In this document: positions 1 through 8,600 of the stretch, one piece after another
Layout: every line of letters starts with the position of its first letter
Numbering within the stretch: position 1 is the first letter of the stretch
NCBI RefSeq assembly: GCF_005405905.1
Contig: NZ_BJHU01000029.1
Coordinates: 62,001-126,000 of the forward strand
Reading direction: 5' to 3'
Source of the DNA: Acidovorax sp. NB1
GTDB taxonomy: Bacteria > Pseudomonadota > Gammaproteobacteria > Burkholderiales > Burkholderiaceae_C
DNA: 64,000 nt
Notes under the pieces: generated by a model
Databases searched by the model: none
Seen by the model: the letters and a program-made list of their open reading frames with translations, nothing else
What the model was told of the DNA's origin: nothing
Translations under genes and position numbers: made by a program

Positions 1-674
1 TCTCGGTGGTCTACGAAACCCTGGAAGCCGATGGCGAGCCCCTGTCCAGCGGCCGCGTGCTGAGCGCCGAATTCGTCAACAACGGCAAGACCCACCAGGC
101 CGTCTGGTTCCAGGAATCCGGCGCCACCAAGGGCGCTTACTACACACTGAACGGCGAAAGCATGCGCCGCGCCTATCTGGCATCGCCGGTCGAGTTCTCG
201 CGCGTGACCAGCGGCTTCAAGATGCGCCTGCACCCCATCCTGCAAACCTGGCGCGCCCACCTGGGCACTGACTTTGCAGCCCCCACAGGCACCGCCGTGC
301 GCACGGTGGGCGATGGCACGGTGGAGTTTGCGGGTGTGCAGAACGGCTACGGCAACGTGGTCTTCATCAAGCACCGCAACCAGCACGTCACGGTGTATGC
401 CCACCTGAGCCGCATCGACGTGCGCCAGGGCCAGTCGGTCGAACAGGGCCAGACCTTGGGCGCCGTGGGTGCCACGGGCTGGGCCACGGGGCCGCACCTG
501 CACTTTGAATTCCGCGTCAACGGCCAGCACCAAGATCCGATGACCATCGTGGCCCAGAGCGAAGCTGCGGCACCGGTGTCGGCTGCTGGACGGCCCGCAT
601 TTGACCGCCTGGCGGCCAACATGCGCGTTCAGTTGAACGCCGCTGCGCTCATCGAGCAAGCCAGCGCGAACTGA
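1..674 (+). CDS. M23 family metallopeptidase, 3' part only
   Basis: The reading frame is already open at the window edge, so the N-terminus is missing; about 224 residues remain. The visible part is a LytM/M23 zinc endopeptidase domain. The first metal motif reads HLGTDFAAPTGTAV (from about position 259) and the second, HLHFEF, is at about 496-513; between them lies the usual glycine-rich strand region. Family members cleave peptide cross-links of peptidoglycan in the periplasm, or act as amidase activators if the metal ligands are lost. Here the H-x3-D and HxH ligands are kept, so it is probably an active enzyme. It ends 37 bases before anmK, which handles recycled anhydro-MurNAc, so the two fit a shared role in wall turnover. 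Confidence 0.9.
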   Translation, partial: SVVYETLEADGEPLSSGRVLSAEFVNNGKTHQAVWFQESGATKGAYYTLNGESMRRAYLASPVEFSRVTSGFKMRLHPILQTWRAHLGTDFAAPTGTAVRTVGDGTVEFAGVQNGYGNVVFIKHRNQHVTVYAHLSRIDVRQGQSVEQGQTLGAVGATGWATGPHLHFEFRVNGQHQDPMTIVAQSEAAAPVSAAGRPAFDRLAANMRVQLNAAALIEQASAN

Positions 675-711
675 TCCCATCTCCGCTGTCCAGTCCACCG
701 CCCGGCAGGCC

Positions 712-1821
712 ATGTCCGATCTCTACATCGGCCTGATGTCGGGCACCTCGCTCGACGGAATCGACGGGGTGCTGGCCGACTTCTCCGGCCCGCGCATGCG
801 GGTCACGCACCACGCCAGCGCTGGCTTTGCACCCGCATTGCGTGCCGAGCTGCTGGCGCTCAACACCCCCGGCGACAACGAACTGCACCGTGCAGCCCTT
901 GCTGGCAACGCCTTGTCGCGTGCCTATGCCGAGGTGGTGCACACCCTGCTCGCTCACAGCGGCCTGCCCGCCAGCGCCATCCGGGCTGTGGGTGCCCACG
1001 GGCAAACCGTGCGCCACCGCCCCCAGGAGTTCGATGGCACCGGCTACACCCTGCAATTGCTCAGCCCCGCCCTGCTGGCCGAGCGCACAGGCATCGCGGT
1101 GGTGGCCGACCTGCGCAGCCGCGATGTGGCGGCCGGAGGCCAGGGCGCGCCGCTGGTGCCCGCCTTTCACCGGGGCGTCTTCGGACGGCCTGGCGAAACG
1201 GTGCTGGTGCTGAACATTGGCGGCATCTCCAACCTCAGCGTGCTGGGCGCAGACGGCAGCGTGCTGGGGTTTGACTGTGGCCCCGGCAATGCGCTGATGG
1301 ACCACTGGTGCCAGCTGCATACCGGCCAGCCATTCGACAAGGGGGGTGCTTGGGCGGCCACCGGGCAGGTGCTGCCCGGACTGCTGGAATCGCTGATCCA
1401 GGAGCCTTTTCTGCACAAGCCGCCCCCCAAAAGCACAGGGCGCGACCTGTTCAACCCCTCCTGGCTGGCTGACCACCTGGAGCGCTTCGGGCCTGCCGCG
1501 CCTGCCGATGTGCAGGCCACATTGACGGAATTCACTGCCACCGCCTGTTCAGCAAGCGTTGATAGCTATAAAAACAATAGTGAGACCCTGGCAATCTGCG
1601 GAGGAGGTGCGCTCAACACCCAGCTGATGCGCCGCCTCCAGGCCCTGTGCCCCACGCTGCAGGTCGTGACCACCGAGGCCCTGGGGCTGCCCGCGCTGCA
1701 GGTCGAAGCCGCCGCCTTTGCCTGGCTGGCGCGCCAGGCACTGCACCAAGCTCCCGGAAACCTGCCCAGCGTGACCGGCGCAGCGGGCCCCCGCGTGCTG
1801 GGGGCGGTGTACCCCGCCTGA
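712..1821 (+). CDS. anmK: Anhydro-N-acetylmuramic acid kinase AnmK
   Basis: The 369-residue product matches AnmK in full length. It phosphorylates and hydrates 1,6-anhydro-MurNAc to MurNAc-6-phosphate in cytoplasmic peptidoglycan recycling. The N-terminal phosphate loop GLMSGTSLDGID is intact, followed by DLRSRDVAAGGQGAPLVP, LNIGGISNLSVLG, FDCGPGNALMDHW and, near the C-terminus, CGGGALN, all typical of the sugar-kinase/ASKHA fold. The ATG at 712 directly precedes the phosphate loop, so the start is secure. An AT-richer stretch at about 1530-1581, encoding residues around SASVDSYKNNSETL, is a copy of an interspersed repeat read in frame. It falls in a loop that varies among homologues just before the CGGGA motif, so activity is probably kept. 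A bidirectional terminator follows. Confidence 0.96.
   Translation: MSDLYIGLMSGTSLDGIDGVLADFSGPRMRVTHHASAGFAPALRAELLALNTPGDNELHRAALAGNALSRAYAEVVHTLLAHSGLPASAIRAVGAHGQTVRHRPQEFDGTGYTLQLLSPALLAERTGIAVVADLRSRDVAAGGQGAPLVPAFHRGVFGRPGETVLVLNIGGISNLSVLGADGSVLGFDCGPGNALMDHWCQLHTGQPFDKGGAWAATGQVLPGLLESLIQEPFLHKPPPKSTGRDLFNPSWLADHLERFGPAAPADVQATLTEFTATACSASVDSYKNNSETLAICGGGALNTQLMRRLQALCPTLQVVTTEALGLPALQVEAAAFAWLARQALHQAPGNLPSVTGAAGPRVLGAVYPA
1530..1581 (-). repeat. Interspersed 17-base-core repeat, copy 1 (inside anmK)
   Basis: Read on the minus strand, the core at 1565-1581 is ACTATTGTTTTTATAGC, fitting the family pattern GCTAY-N8-DAGC except for its first base. It is followed by a CGCTTG-type segment and a CAGGCG-type segment, as in the longer copies. 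The stretch is AT-richer than the surrounding gene and is translated in frame. Confidence 0.6.
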
Positions 1822-1854
1822 GCACTGCAGTACCGCAGATTCCTTGCACCCATG

Positions 1855-1881
1855 AAAAAACCGCCCGAGGGCGGTTTTTAT
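1855..1881. terminator. Bidirectional intrinsic terminator between anmK and erpA
   Basis: An A-tract, the stem CCGCCC/GGGCGG and a T-tract form a symmetric hairpin in the gap between convergent anmK and erpA, so it can end transcription from both sides. The same hairpin with the same A and T flanks recurs at 3683-3708. Confidence 0.85.
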
Positions 1882-1929
1882 CTTTGGTGCACCCGAGGCA
1901 GGGGCCTTCCGACCCGGCCCCAGGGCCCA

Positions 1930-2295
1930 TCAGGCCGAGAAGCTGGAACCGCACCCGCAGGTGGTGGTGGCGTTGGGGTTCTTGATGACAAACTGGGCAC
2001 CTTGCAGGTCTTCCTTGTAGTCGATCTCGGCACCCACCAGGTACTGGTAGCTCATCGCATCTATCAACAGCGACACGCCATTCTTGGTCATGGTGGTGTC
2101 GTCTTCGTTGGTGATCTCGTCAAACGTGAAGCCGTACTGAAAGCCGGAGCAGCCGCCACCCTGCACGAACACGCGCAGCTTCAGGTCAGGATTGCCCTCT
2201 TCGGCAATCAGGTCCGCCACCTTGGCCGCCGCACTGTCGGTGAAGAGGATGGGGGCGGGCATTTCGGTCTGGATGTTGTCGGCAACTGCGCTCAT
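1930..2295 (-). CDS. erpA: Iron-sulfur cluster insertion protein ErpA
   Basis: This 121-residue A-type carrier protein delivers Fe-S clusters to apo-proteins, in E. coli notably the isoprenoid enzymes IspG and IspH. The three conserved cysteines are present: one in [11 protein letters not shown] in the middle, and two in the C-terminal CGCGSSF. The acidic N-terminal tail, the overall length and the DEITNEDD stretch fit ErpA better than IscA or SufA. It lies downstream of the bactofilin gene on the same strand with a 60-base gap and reads toward the shared terminator with anmK. Standalone erpA away from isc genes is normal in betaproteobacteria. Confidence 0.95.
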   Translation of the reverse strand: MSAVADNIQTEMPAPILFTDSAAAKVADLIAEEGNPDLKLRVFVQGGGCSGFQYGFTFDEITNEDDTTMTKNGVSLLIDAMSYQYLVGAEIDYKEDLQGAQFVIKNPNATTTCGCGSSFSA

Positions 2296-2355
2296 GGGGT
2301 ACTCCGGGTTCGGTATTTGGGGTTAATACTACTGCAAACCGCTCGGGAATTCAGA

Positions 2356-2754
2356 TCAGGGATTGTTTGACGCCAACTTCAGTGGGGGCTTTTCCTCCAC
2401 CAGCACCGCCGTGGGGAACAACTGCCCGGCGATCACGGCCCCCTGGTGCATCTCCAACGCCTTGTAGTGCACATTGCCGGTGATCTGTGCCTTGGGCTGC
2501 AGCTCCAGCAGTTCCCCCGCATGCACGGGGCCCAGCACCTGGCCGTTGATGATCACGTGGTCGGCGTGCACAGCCCCCTCGACGCGCGCAGTTTCCGAAA
2601 TCACAAGGATGCTGGGCTGCTCGGAGCCCGCCCGGATGTCGCCCACCACCTCGCCATCAATGCGCATGCCCTCGGCAAACAGCACACTGCCTTCGATTTT
2701 GGTGCCCTGCGCGACCAGGCTTTTGATGGGGGGCTGCTTTTTACGCGAAAACAT
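2356..2754 (-). CDS. Bactofilin (polymer-forming cytoskeletal protein)
   Basis: The 132-residue protein is almost entirely the bactofilin domain, a right-handed beta-helix that self-assembles into filaments without nucleotide. The regular repeats with small hydrophobic and glycine residues (GTKIEGSVLF, MRIDGEVVGDI, VEGAVHADHVIINGQVLG, ITGNVHYKAL) are the helix rungs. The short basic N-terminus (MFSRKKQPP) and proline-containing C-terminal tail are typical and may bind membrane or partners. Bactofilins organise localised cell-wall synthesis or appendages. The next gene upstream encodes a membrane-anchored coiled-coil protein, a plausible partner (inference from adjacency only). Confidence 0.9.
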   Translation of the reverse strand: MFSRKKQPPIKSLVAQGTKIEGSVLFAEGMRIDGEVVGDIRAGSEQPSILVISETARVEGAVHADHVIINGQVLGPVHAGELLELQPKAQITGNVHYKALEMHQGAVIAGQLFPTAVLVEEKPPLKLASNNP

Positions 2755-2912
2755 GGGCAGGACTCCTGGAAAAACAAGCGGACCCCGGGGCCCACATGCG
2801 GGTGAACTGGAAAAAGCCGCCCCACGGAAAGCGGACCACTCTGCACGTGGGCGCTGCGCAAGGAAGCCGCTTGGGGGCGTAACAGCCCCCGCGCCAGGCC
2901 ATTCATGGCCCT

Positions 2913-3623
2913 TTACTCGATCGCCATGGTCTGCATGGTGCGGACGGCAGTGCCGTCCAGCACGCGCGCGGTCACGGTTTTTACCACGGCATGGGGGGGC
3001 AGATCGAGGACGCCTTCGATGCGGCGGTACTGCTTGACCTGCAGGGGCTGCCCCTGGGGCGGCAGGGTCTGGGTCCAGGGCTTGCCGTCCTGGGTGCCCG
3101 CCAGCACCAACTCCAGGCGGCCGTTGAACTCGGGCGCATTGCGGGCCGCCTGGATGACCAGCACCTGCCAGCGCAGCTGCATCCCGCCCAGCACTTCGGC
3201 CTGCAGGGCGCGAATCGCCAGGCCATCGGTCTTGGCCGCCGGGATCAGTTTTTCAAAAAACCCCAGGTCTTCACGCAACGTACGGTTGTCGGCCTCCAAC
3301 TGGCGCACCTGGGCCACCAGGCTGTCCTTGGCGGCCCGCTCAGTGGCCAGCAGGCTCTCGGCGGTGAGCGCCACCGTTTGCCGCTCCTGCCCTTCGTCAC
3401 GCAGGCGGGTGATCTCGGCTTTCATCTTGAGCACCTCGTCGCGCGACACGGTGTCCAGACCCGCAATGGATTTGCCAAACTCGAACGCCCACAGCGCCAC
3501 CGCCGCACAAAAGCCCAGCACCACCGCCAGGGCCAGCCAGCGAAAGGGCCAGGGTAAGGCACTGCGGATGGCCACCCGGGGGGCACTGATGGTCAGCCGA
3601 CGGCGCAGCAGGCGAAAGCGCAT
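2913..3623 (-). CDS. Membrane-anchored coiled-coil protein, DUF6776-like
   Basis: I chose the ATG at 3623 (MRFRLLRRRLTIS), which gives 236 residues and begins just after the rpsI terminator; the frame stays open further upstream but runs through that terminator. A basic cytoplasmic tail is followed by one membrane segment (about residues 26-44, LALAVVLGFCAAVALWAF), then a heptad-rich stretch from about 55 to 115 that looks like a coiled coil, then a globular beta-rich domain ending RTMQTMAIE. This architecture fits the uncharacterised DUF6776 family, which I recall beside bactofilin genes in betaproteobacteria. The function is unknown; a scaffold linking the bactofilin to the envelope is conceivable. 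Confidence 0.8.
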   Translation of the reverse strand: MRFRLLRRRLTISAPRVAIRSALPWPFRWLALAVVLGFCAAVALWAFEFGKSIAGLDTVSRDEVLKMKAEITRLRDEGQERQTVALTAESLLATERAAKDSLVAQVRQLEADNRTLREDLGFFEKLIPAAKTDGLAIRALQAEVLGGMQLRWQVLVIQAARNAPEFNGRLELVLAGTQDGKPWTQTLPPQGQPLQVKQYRRIEGVLDLPPHAVVKTVTARVLDGTAVRTMQTMAIE

Positions 3624-3682
3624 AGGGTCAACAGGCGTGTCATGGAGATACGGCCCCAAAAGAAAAGAGCGCACCATAAACG

Positions 3683-3708
3683 AAAAAACCGCCCGAGGGC
3701 GGTTTTTC
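3683..3708 (-). terminator. Intrinsic terminator of rplM-rpsI
   Basis: An A-tract, CCGCCC/GGGCGG stem and T-tract lie about 70 bases past the rpsI stop. The sequence matches the terminator at 1855-1881. It separates the ribosomal-protein transcript from the following membrane-protein gene, which therefore probably has its own promoter in the short remaining gap. Confidence 0.85.
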
Positions 3709-3777
3709 TCTGTAAAGCACCCCAGGGATGCTTTGCAGCAGATGCCGCACAGGGCGGCATCCGGGCAGGGCCAAGGT

Positions 3778-4170
3778 TTAACGCTTGGAGAACTGCTTGG
3801 CGCGGCGTGCGGAGTGCAGACCGACCTTCTTACGCTCGACTTCACGTGCGTCGCGGGTCACGAAGCCGGCTTGGCTCAGTGCGGGCTTCAGCGTTGCGTC
3901 GTAGTCGATCAGAGCACGGGTGATACCGTGGCGGGCAGCGCCAGCCTGGCCGGATTCACCACCACCGTGCACGTTGATCTGGATGTCGAAGGTTTCGACA
4001 TGGTTGGTCAACGCCAGCGGTTGCTTGGCAATCATGATCGAGGTTTCACGGCCGAAATACTGTTGAATGTCTTTGCCATTCACAGTGATCTTGCCGGAAC
4101 CCTTCTTCAGAAACACGCGGGCGACGCTGGACTTGCGACGGCCGGTGCCATTGTTCCATTCACCAATCAT
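3778..4170 (-). CDS. rpsI: 30S ribosomal protein S9
   Basis: The 130-residue protein matches bacterial S9 over its full length: [23 protein letters not shown] at the start of the fold (seen in pieces), [15 protein letters not shown] in the middle, and the invariant basic C-terminal tail ending KQFSKR, which reaches the P-site tRNA in the ribosome. It follows rplM by 11 bases, the standard bacterial rplM-rpsI operon. No unusual feature is seen. Confidence 0.98.
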   Translation of the reverse strand: MIGEWNNGTGRRKSSVARVFLKKGSGKITVNGKDIQQYFGRETSIMIAKQPLALTNHVETFDIQINVHGGGESGQAGAARHGITRALIDYDATLKPALSQAGFVTRDAREVERKKVGLHSARRAKQFSKR

Positions 4171-4181
4171 CTCAAGGCTCC

Positions 4182-4613
4182 TTAGATTTCCAGAGCCTTG
4201 GGCTGCTGGGCGGTGTGGGGATGCTCTGCACCACCGTACACCTTGAGTTTCTTGATCATTGCGTAACCAAGGGGGCCCTTGGGCAGCATGCCCTTGACAG
4301 CCTTTTCCAGCGCGCGGCCGGGGTGCTTGGCTTGCAGGTCGCGGAAGTTCGTGGCCGTGATACCGCCGGGGTAACCCGAGTGGCGGTAGTACACCTTGTC
4401 CAGGGACTTGGTGCCGGTGACCTTGAGCTTGGCTGCGTTGATGATGACGATGAAGTCACCGGTATCGACGTGAGGCGTGTAAATGGCCTTGTGTTTGCCG
4501 CGCAAACGGAGAGCAACTTCGCTGGCTACTCGTCCGAGGACCTTGTCGGTCGCGTCAATCACAAACCACTCGTGCACGACCTCAGCGGGCTTTGCGCTGA
4601 AAGTAGTAGTCAT
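4182..4613 (-). CDS. rplM: 50S ribosomal protein L13
   Basis: The start is the ATG at 4613, giving [18 protein letters not shown] and 143 residues; E. coli L13 has 142. The usual blocks are present: [44 protein letters not shown] and the MLPKGPLG region. L13 binds 23S rRNA early in large-subunit assembly. It is the first gene of the operon with rpsI. In E. coli this operon is controlled by L13 binding its own leader; the 120-base leader here could serve the same role but shows no feature that proves it. Confidence 0.98.
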   Translation of the reverse strand: MTTTFSAKPAEVVHEWFVIDATDKVLGRVASEVALRLRGKHKAIYTPHVDTGDFIVIINAAKLKVTGTKSLDKVYYRHSGYPGGITATNFRDLQAKHPGRALEKAVKGMLPKGPLGYAMIKKLKVYGGAEHPHTAQQPKALEI

Positions 4614-4736
4614 GAGTTTTCTCTTGATAAGAGGGTTTGGCGGGTCCTTTTCCACGGTCGGTGCTCCTCTTTCGGAAGCCTCTTAGGTGGCACTTGATCT
4701 TCGCCGCGGGACCACAAAAGCGCTGCGAAGCCCTCG

Positions 4737-4766
4737 ATTATACGAATTTGTCCCTTGCGGGCGCAA
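4737..4766 (-). promoter_or_regulatory. Likely sigma-70 promoter for rplM-rpsI
   Basis: On the minus strand a perfect TATAAT lies at 4742-4737, with TTGCGC as a partial -35 box at 4766-4761 and an 18-base spacer. It points at rplM and predicts a leader of about 120 bases. No other -10 of this quality is seen in the gap. Confidence 0.6.
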
Positions 4767-4817
4767 GTGGCAAGTCCAGAGTGCCCCAGACACCTGTCAA
4801 AAATCCGCCGAGCCCCG

Positions 4818-6776
4818 TCAATTGGGAGTCTGGCGGCGGCGCTGCTCCTCGGCCTCGTAGCGGCGGCGGTTTTCCACGCAGATGGGCTGCCCGGCCTGCG
4901 ACGGCTTCTGGCATTCCTGGTGGATGCACATGGGCCGGGAGAGGAAGTTGGCGTCGGCACAGGCCTCCTGCGGAGAAGGAATGCGCGGCGGCTGTGGCTT
5001 GGGTTTGGGCTCGGCCACCACAGGCGGCGGGGGCGGCTCGGGCTCCTCGCGCACCACAATGGGCGTGGGCACGGGCTCCGGCGCGGGGCGCTTGGCTGCA
5101 CGGGGCACCACCCGGGGCGCCGATACCGCTGCGGAGGCCGGGGATGCAGCCGACGCTGCCACAGCCGCGCCTGCCGCCACCAGGCCCGCCGGGCTGGAAG
5201 CCCCTTCCATCGCAGCGGCGGCGGTTTCTGTAAGGACCACCTCTGCCGACGCTGGCACCACAGGCGGTACGGGCGGCTCGGCCATCTCGGTAATGATGTC
5301 GTCGTGGGGCGCCTTGCTGCCCTGCATCCACCGCAGGCCGGCGGCAGAGGCCACCACCACCAGCACGGCCACCACCAGCCCTGCAACCAGGGGCGATCGC
5401 CGCTTGGATCTGGCAGTTTTGCCCGCAGCGCGCACCGTGTCCCGCTCCAGCGGCAGGGCACGCGGCTCGCCCCCATGCCGACGGTGGTGGGCCGCACCAT
5501 CCTGGCGCGAATCATCGGCCGCCACGGTGTCGCCTGCGTCGATGAACACCGTGTCCCCCGGATCGGCAAACACCGTGTCAGGGCCGCCCAGCATGACCGT
5601 GTCGGCGCCCGGGTCCGTCGCGGGTCGGCCCACACCGCTGTCCACCACCACAGGGGCAGCCGCTTCGGAGGCCTCTGCACGTTTCGCCTGGGCCTGCATC
5701 TCGGCCACGATGCGCGGTGCCGAGGTCACGTCCACCGTGGGCGTGAGCAGGCCGGGGCCGGGCTGGTCAGCAGGCTCCACCCAGATGTCGCCCAGTTCGG
5801 CGCGGAAATCAAAATGCTGGACATCGTCCGGCGGCGACGTCATCTCCATGGCCTGGAGAAAAGCGTCGATGCTCTGCGGCCGGTCTTCGGGCCGCAGTGC
5901 CAGTGCCTGGGCAATCGCGGCCACAAAAGGCGCTGAATACTCCACGCCAAACTGCCGCTTGACGGTCTTGGCGATGCGAGGGAACGACACCATGCGGTCG
6001 CGGATGGACCGCAACGTGGCAGGCAGCGGGGTGTCGTTGGCCAGGCAGCCGTGCATCACGGCCGCCAGCGAGTACAGATCGCTCCACGGCCCCTGGCGCA
6101 GTTCCTCGTCGCCGTCGGAATACTGCTCGATCGGTGCGTAGTTCACCTTGAGCACGGCCGTGTGCTTGCGGTCCTGGTCGTTGATGGCGTGCCGGGCGGC
6201 GCCCAGGTCCAGCAGCACCGGCGGCCCGTTGTCCTGCAGAAAGATGTTGTCGGGCGAGATGTCGCGGTGCAGCGTGTTCCCGTCGTGCAGCACCCGCAGG
6301 GCGTCCAGCACCGACCACAGCAGCTTGCGCAGCCAGACTTCGGGCGGGGGCGTGCGCATCTGGGCGCGTGCCTGCTTGAAGGTCATGCCACTGTAGAGCG
6401 GCATCACCATATAGGCCGTGTTGTTGGCTTCCCAGAACCGGAACACCTTGACCAGTGACGGATGGTCGAACTGGGCCAGCAGGCGGGCCTCGCCCACAAA
6501 CGAGGCCAGGCCGGTGTGGAAGGTCTGCTGGTCGGACGAGGACCGCACCCACAGCGACTGCCCTTCGGAGCGCCCGGCCAGGGCCGAGGGCATGTATTCC
6601 TTGATCGCCACCGCCCGGTGCAGGGAATGGTCGAACGCCTTGTAGACCATGCCAAACCCCCCTACCCCGAGGAGCGCCAGGATCTCGAATTCGGCCAGCC
6701 GGGTGCCGGGAGGCAGCGCATCGACATGGCTGACTCCAGTGGCGGGGGCTTGGCGGAGGCTTTCGGTCATGGTCAA
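4818..6776 (-). CDS. Membrane-anchored Ser/Thr protein kinase (variant catalytic loop)
   Basis: The 652-residue protein has an N-terminal Hanks-type kinase domain (about residues 28-320), a long acidic and threonine-rich linker containing several near-repeats of GDTVF-type motifs (about 385-420), one membrane segment (about 459-477), and an Ala/Pro-rich extracytoplasmic tail with cysteines near the end. The glycine loop GVGGFGMVYKA and the lysine in AIKEYMP are normal. The catalytic loop is HRDISPDN rather than HRDxKPxN, and the DFG motif is replaced by DLG (LLDLGAAR). The catalytic aspartate and metal-binding residues are kept, so activity is likely. The threonines in the linker are plausible autophosphorylation sites (inference). 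It is a single gene with no phosphatase nearby, and its target is unknown. Confidence 0.88.
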   Translation of the reverse strand: MTMTESLRQAPATGVSHVDALPPGTRLAEFEILALLGVGGFGMVYKAFDHSLHRAVAIKEYMPSALAGRSEGQSLWVRSSSDQQTFHTGLASFVGEARLLAQFDHPSLVKVFRFWEANNTAYMVMPLYSGMTFKQARAQMRTPPPEVWLRKLLWSVLDALRVLHDGNTLHRDISPDNIFLQDNGPPVLLDLGAARHAINDQDRKHTAVLKVNYAPIEQYSDGDEELRQGPWSDLYSLAAVMHGCLANDTPLPATLRSIRDRMVSFPRIAKTVKRQFGVEYSAPFVAAIAQALALRPEDRPQSIDAFLQAMEMTSPPDDVQHFDFRAELGDIWVEPADQPGPGLLTPTVDVTSAPRIVAEMQAQAKRAEASEAAAPVVVDSGVGRPATDPGADTVMLGGPDTVFADPGDTVFIDAGDTVAADDSRQDGAAHHRRHGGEPRALPLERDTVRAAGKTARSKRRSPLVAGLVVAVLVVVASAAGLRWMQGSKAPHDDIITEMAEPPVPPVVPASAEVVLTETAAAAMEGASSPAGLVAAGAAVAASAASPASAAVSAPRVVPRAAKRPAPEPVPTPIVVREEPEPPPPPVVAEPKPKPQPPRIPSPQEACADANFLSRPMCIHQECQKPSQAGQPICVENRRRYEAEEQRRRQTPN

Positions 6777-7057
6777 AGGACGTGGCGTGCTTGCTGTGTC
6801 GAAGGCGGTTCAAGAGCGCAACGGAGCGCCAGCACCGCCGCAGGCGCGATCATGCGGCATGGCAGGGGGCGATTTCGAAACAAATGGCTAACAAATGCCG
6901 ACCTGTCTGCCAAAAACATCACGCTCGTGGCCAACCGGCGGTTCGGATTGTGCCGTGGCCCGGAAAGATACACCCAAGCAGACCCCATGGCACCCCGCGC
7001 TGGCCGGTGGCACCACAAAAAAGGCCCGCCGGGGGGCGCACTCGTTACCATTGGGCC

Positions 7058-7945
7058 ATGTTCAGTTATCGCCACGCCTTCCACGCGGGCAACCATGCCG
7101 ATGTGCTCAAGCACACGGTTTTGATTGCCGCCTTGCAACACCTTACCGAAAAAGACGCGGCCCTGACCGTGCTGGACACCCATGCAGGCGCCGGCCTGTA
7201 CCGGCTGGACGGGGACTACGCCAGCACCAGCGGCGAAGCCGCCGACGGCATCGCCCGCCTGTTCGCCCCCACCACGCCCGCCCTCGCCCCGGCCCTGCAG
7301 GCCTATGTGGACATGGTGAACGCCTTCAACCAGGGCAACACCCTGCGGGTCTACCCCGGCTCGCCCTTCATCACCCAGCGTTTGCTGCGCAGCCACGACA
7401 AGCTCAAGCTGTTCGAGCTGCACCCGACCGACCTGCGCTCCCTGGCGGGCAATGTCGCCCAGCTCGAAGCCGGCCGCCAGGTGGCCGTGCTGCATGAAGA
7501 CGGGTTTGAAGGCATCAAGAAATTTTTGCCCCCACCGGCCCGTCGCGCGCTTGTGCTGTGCGATCCCAGCTATGAAATCAAGAGCGACTACGCCAAGGTG
7601 CTCGACATGGCGGCCGACTCGCTCAAGCGTTTTGCCACGGGCACCTATGCGTTCTGGTACCCCATCATCCCGCGCCCCGAGGCACACGACCTGCCCCGCC
7701 GCCTCAAGACGCTGGCCACCAAGGCAGGCAAAAGCTGGCTGCACGCCACACTCACGGTGAAAAACAGCAAGCTCGTCGAAACGGCTGCGGGTGAAGTCAA
7801 GCGCCCCGGCCTGCCTGCCAGCGGCATGTTCCTGATCAACCCGCCCTACACGCTCAAGGCCGCCCTGAAGACCGCACTGCCGCAGATGGCCGAAGTGCTG
7901 GCGCAGGACAAACACGCCACACACACCCTCGAATCCGGCGGCTGA
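7058..7945 (+). CDS. rlmJ: 23S rRNA (adenine(2030)-N6)-methyltransferase RlmJ
   Basis: The ATG at 7058 gives 295 residues starting MFSYRHAFHAGNHADVLKH, the characteristic RlmJ N-terminus; the open frame before it has no homology. RlmJ methylates A2030 of 23S rRNA using S-adenosylmethionine. The SAM-binding segment DTHAGAGLY and the catalytic motif, here CDPSYE instead of the common DPPYE, are present, as is the late FLINPPYTL segment. It stands alone between two minus-strand genes; the 281 bases upstream hold no gene that I can recognise. Confidence 0.93.
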   Translation: MFSYRHAFHAGNHADVLKHTVLIAALQHLTEKDAALTVLDTHAGAGLYRLDGDYASTSGEAADGIARLFAPTTPALAPALQAYVDMVNAFNQGNTLRVYPGSPFITQRLLRSHDKLKLFELHPTDLRSLAGNVAQLEAGRQVAVLHEDGFEGIKKFLPPPARRALVLCDPSYEIKSDYAKVLDMAADSLKRFATGTYAFWYPIIPRPEAHDLPRRLKTLATKAGKSWLHATLTVKNSKLVETAAGEVKRPGLPASGMFLINPPYTLKAALKTALPQMAEVLAQDKHATHTLESGG

Positions 7946-8033
7946 AGCGCCCCACCCTGCGGCACTGGCGCTGCGCGCCCCGGCCCGAAAAGCCATGGGT
8001 CGCGAAACTGCCGCCCTGAATGCCCGTCCCTGT

Positions 8034-8600
8034 TCAAGGCGCCGCCGGGCAATCCTTCTCGTCCTCGTCCAACGCAAACAGCTCCACCGGCTTGAGCCCC
8101 AGGCCGATCATGCCCAAAGCCTCGGCCGCACCCCGGCTGAGGTCGATCACCCGGTTGCGGACATGGGGGCCCCGGTCGTTGATGCGCACCACCACCGTGC
8201 GCCCCGTGGCCTGGCTGCGCACGCAGACCCGCGAGCCAAACGGCAGTGTGGGATGCGCCGCCGTGAGCGCACGCATGTCAAAACGCTCCCCGCTGGCCGT
8301 GCGCCGCCGATGAAACTGCGCCCCGTACCACGAGGCCAGCCCCACCTCGTCGGCCGTGACCAGCCCCAGGGACGACGCCTCCCCCCCCGGGGGCGGCGGT
8401 GGCGGCGGGGGGTCGATCAGCATCGCCTCGCCCGGCACCGTCAACAGGTGGGGGGCCAGCGCATCGGCCTCGGCCGACAACCCCTGGGCCAGTGCGGGGA
8501 CTGCCGCCAGAGCCCACAGCAACCCCACCCACACCGCATGCCTGGCAAGCCCCGGCAGGGCCCCACGGCAGGCGGGCCGCAACGGGCCGCGCCCAACCAT
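8034..8600 (-). CDS. RlpA-family septal ring protein (double-psi beta-barrel)
   Basis: The start is taken as the ATG at 8600, which overlaps the metF stop as TGATG, giving 188 residues. A hydrophobic segment (VGLLWALAAVPALAQG) is a probable signal peptide. The rest is the RlpA-like double-psi beta-barrel: GLASWYGAQFHRRRTASG, LPFGSRVCVRSQATGR and VVVRINDRGPHVRNRVIDLS, with the catalytic-type aspartate and RGP loop. Family members are lytic transglycosylases that act on denuded glycans at the septum. No SPOR domain is seen. Position at the end of the ahcY-tlyA-metF transcript suggests translational coupling to metF, though the role is unrelated. Confidence 0.88.
   Translation of the reverse strand: MVGRGPLRPACRGALPGLARHAVWVGLLWALAAVPALAQGLSAEADALAPHLLTVPGEAMLIDPPPPPPPPGGEASSLGLVTADEVGLASWYGAQFHRRRTASGERFDMRALTAAHPTLPFGSRVCVRSQATGRTVVVRINDRGPHVRNRVIDLSRGAAEALGMIGLGLKPVELFALDEDEKDCPAAP

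Noticed and set aside
4614-4736. L13 autoregulatory leader structure
   Set aside because: Such control is known in other bacteria, but no specific conserved fold could be recognised here.
6777-7057. Small gene or RNA in the 281-base gap before rlmJ
   Set aside because: Short open stretches exist but none has a good start site or recognisable product, and no tRNA-like or terminator structure is convincing.
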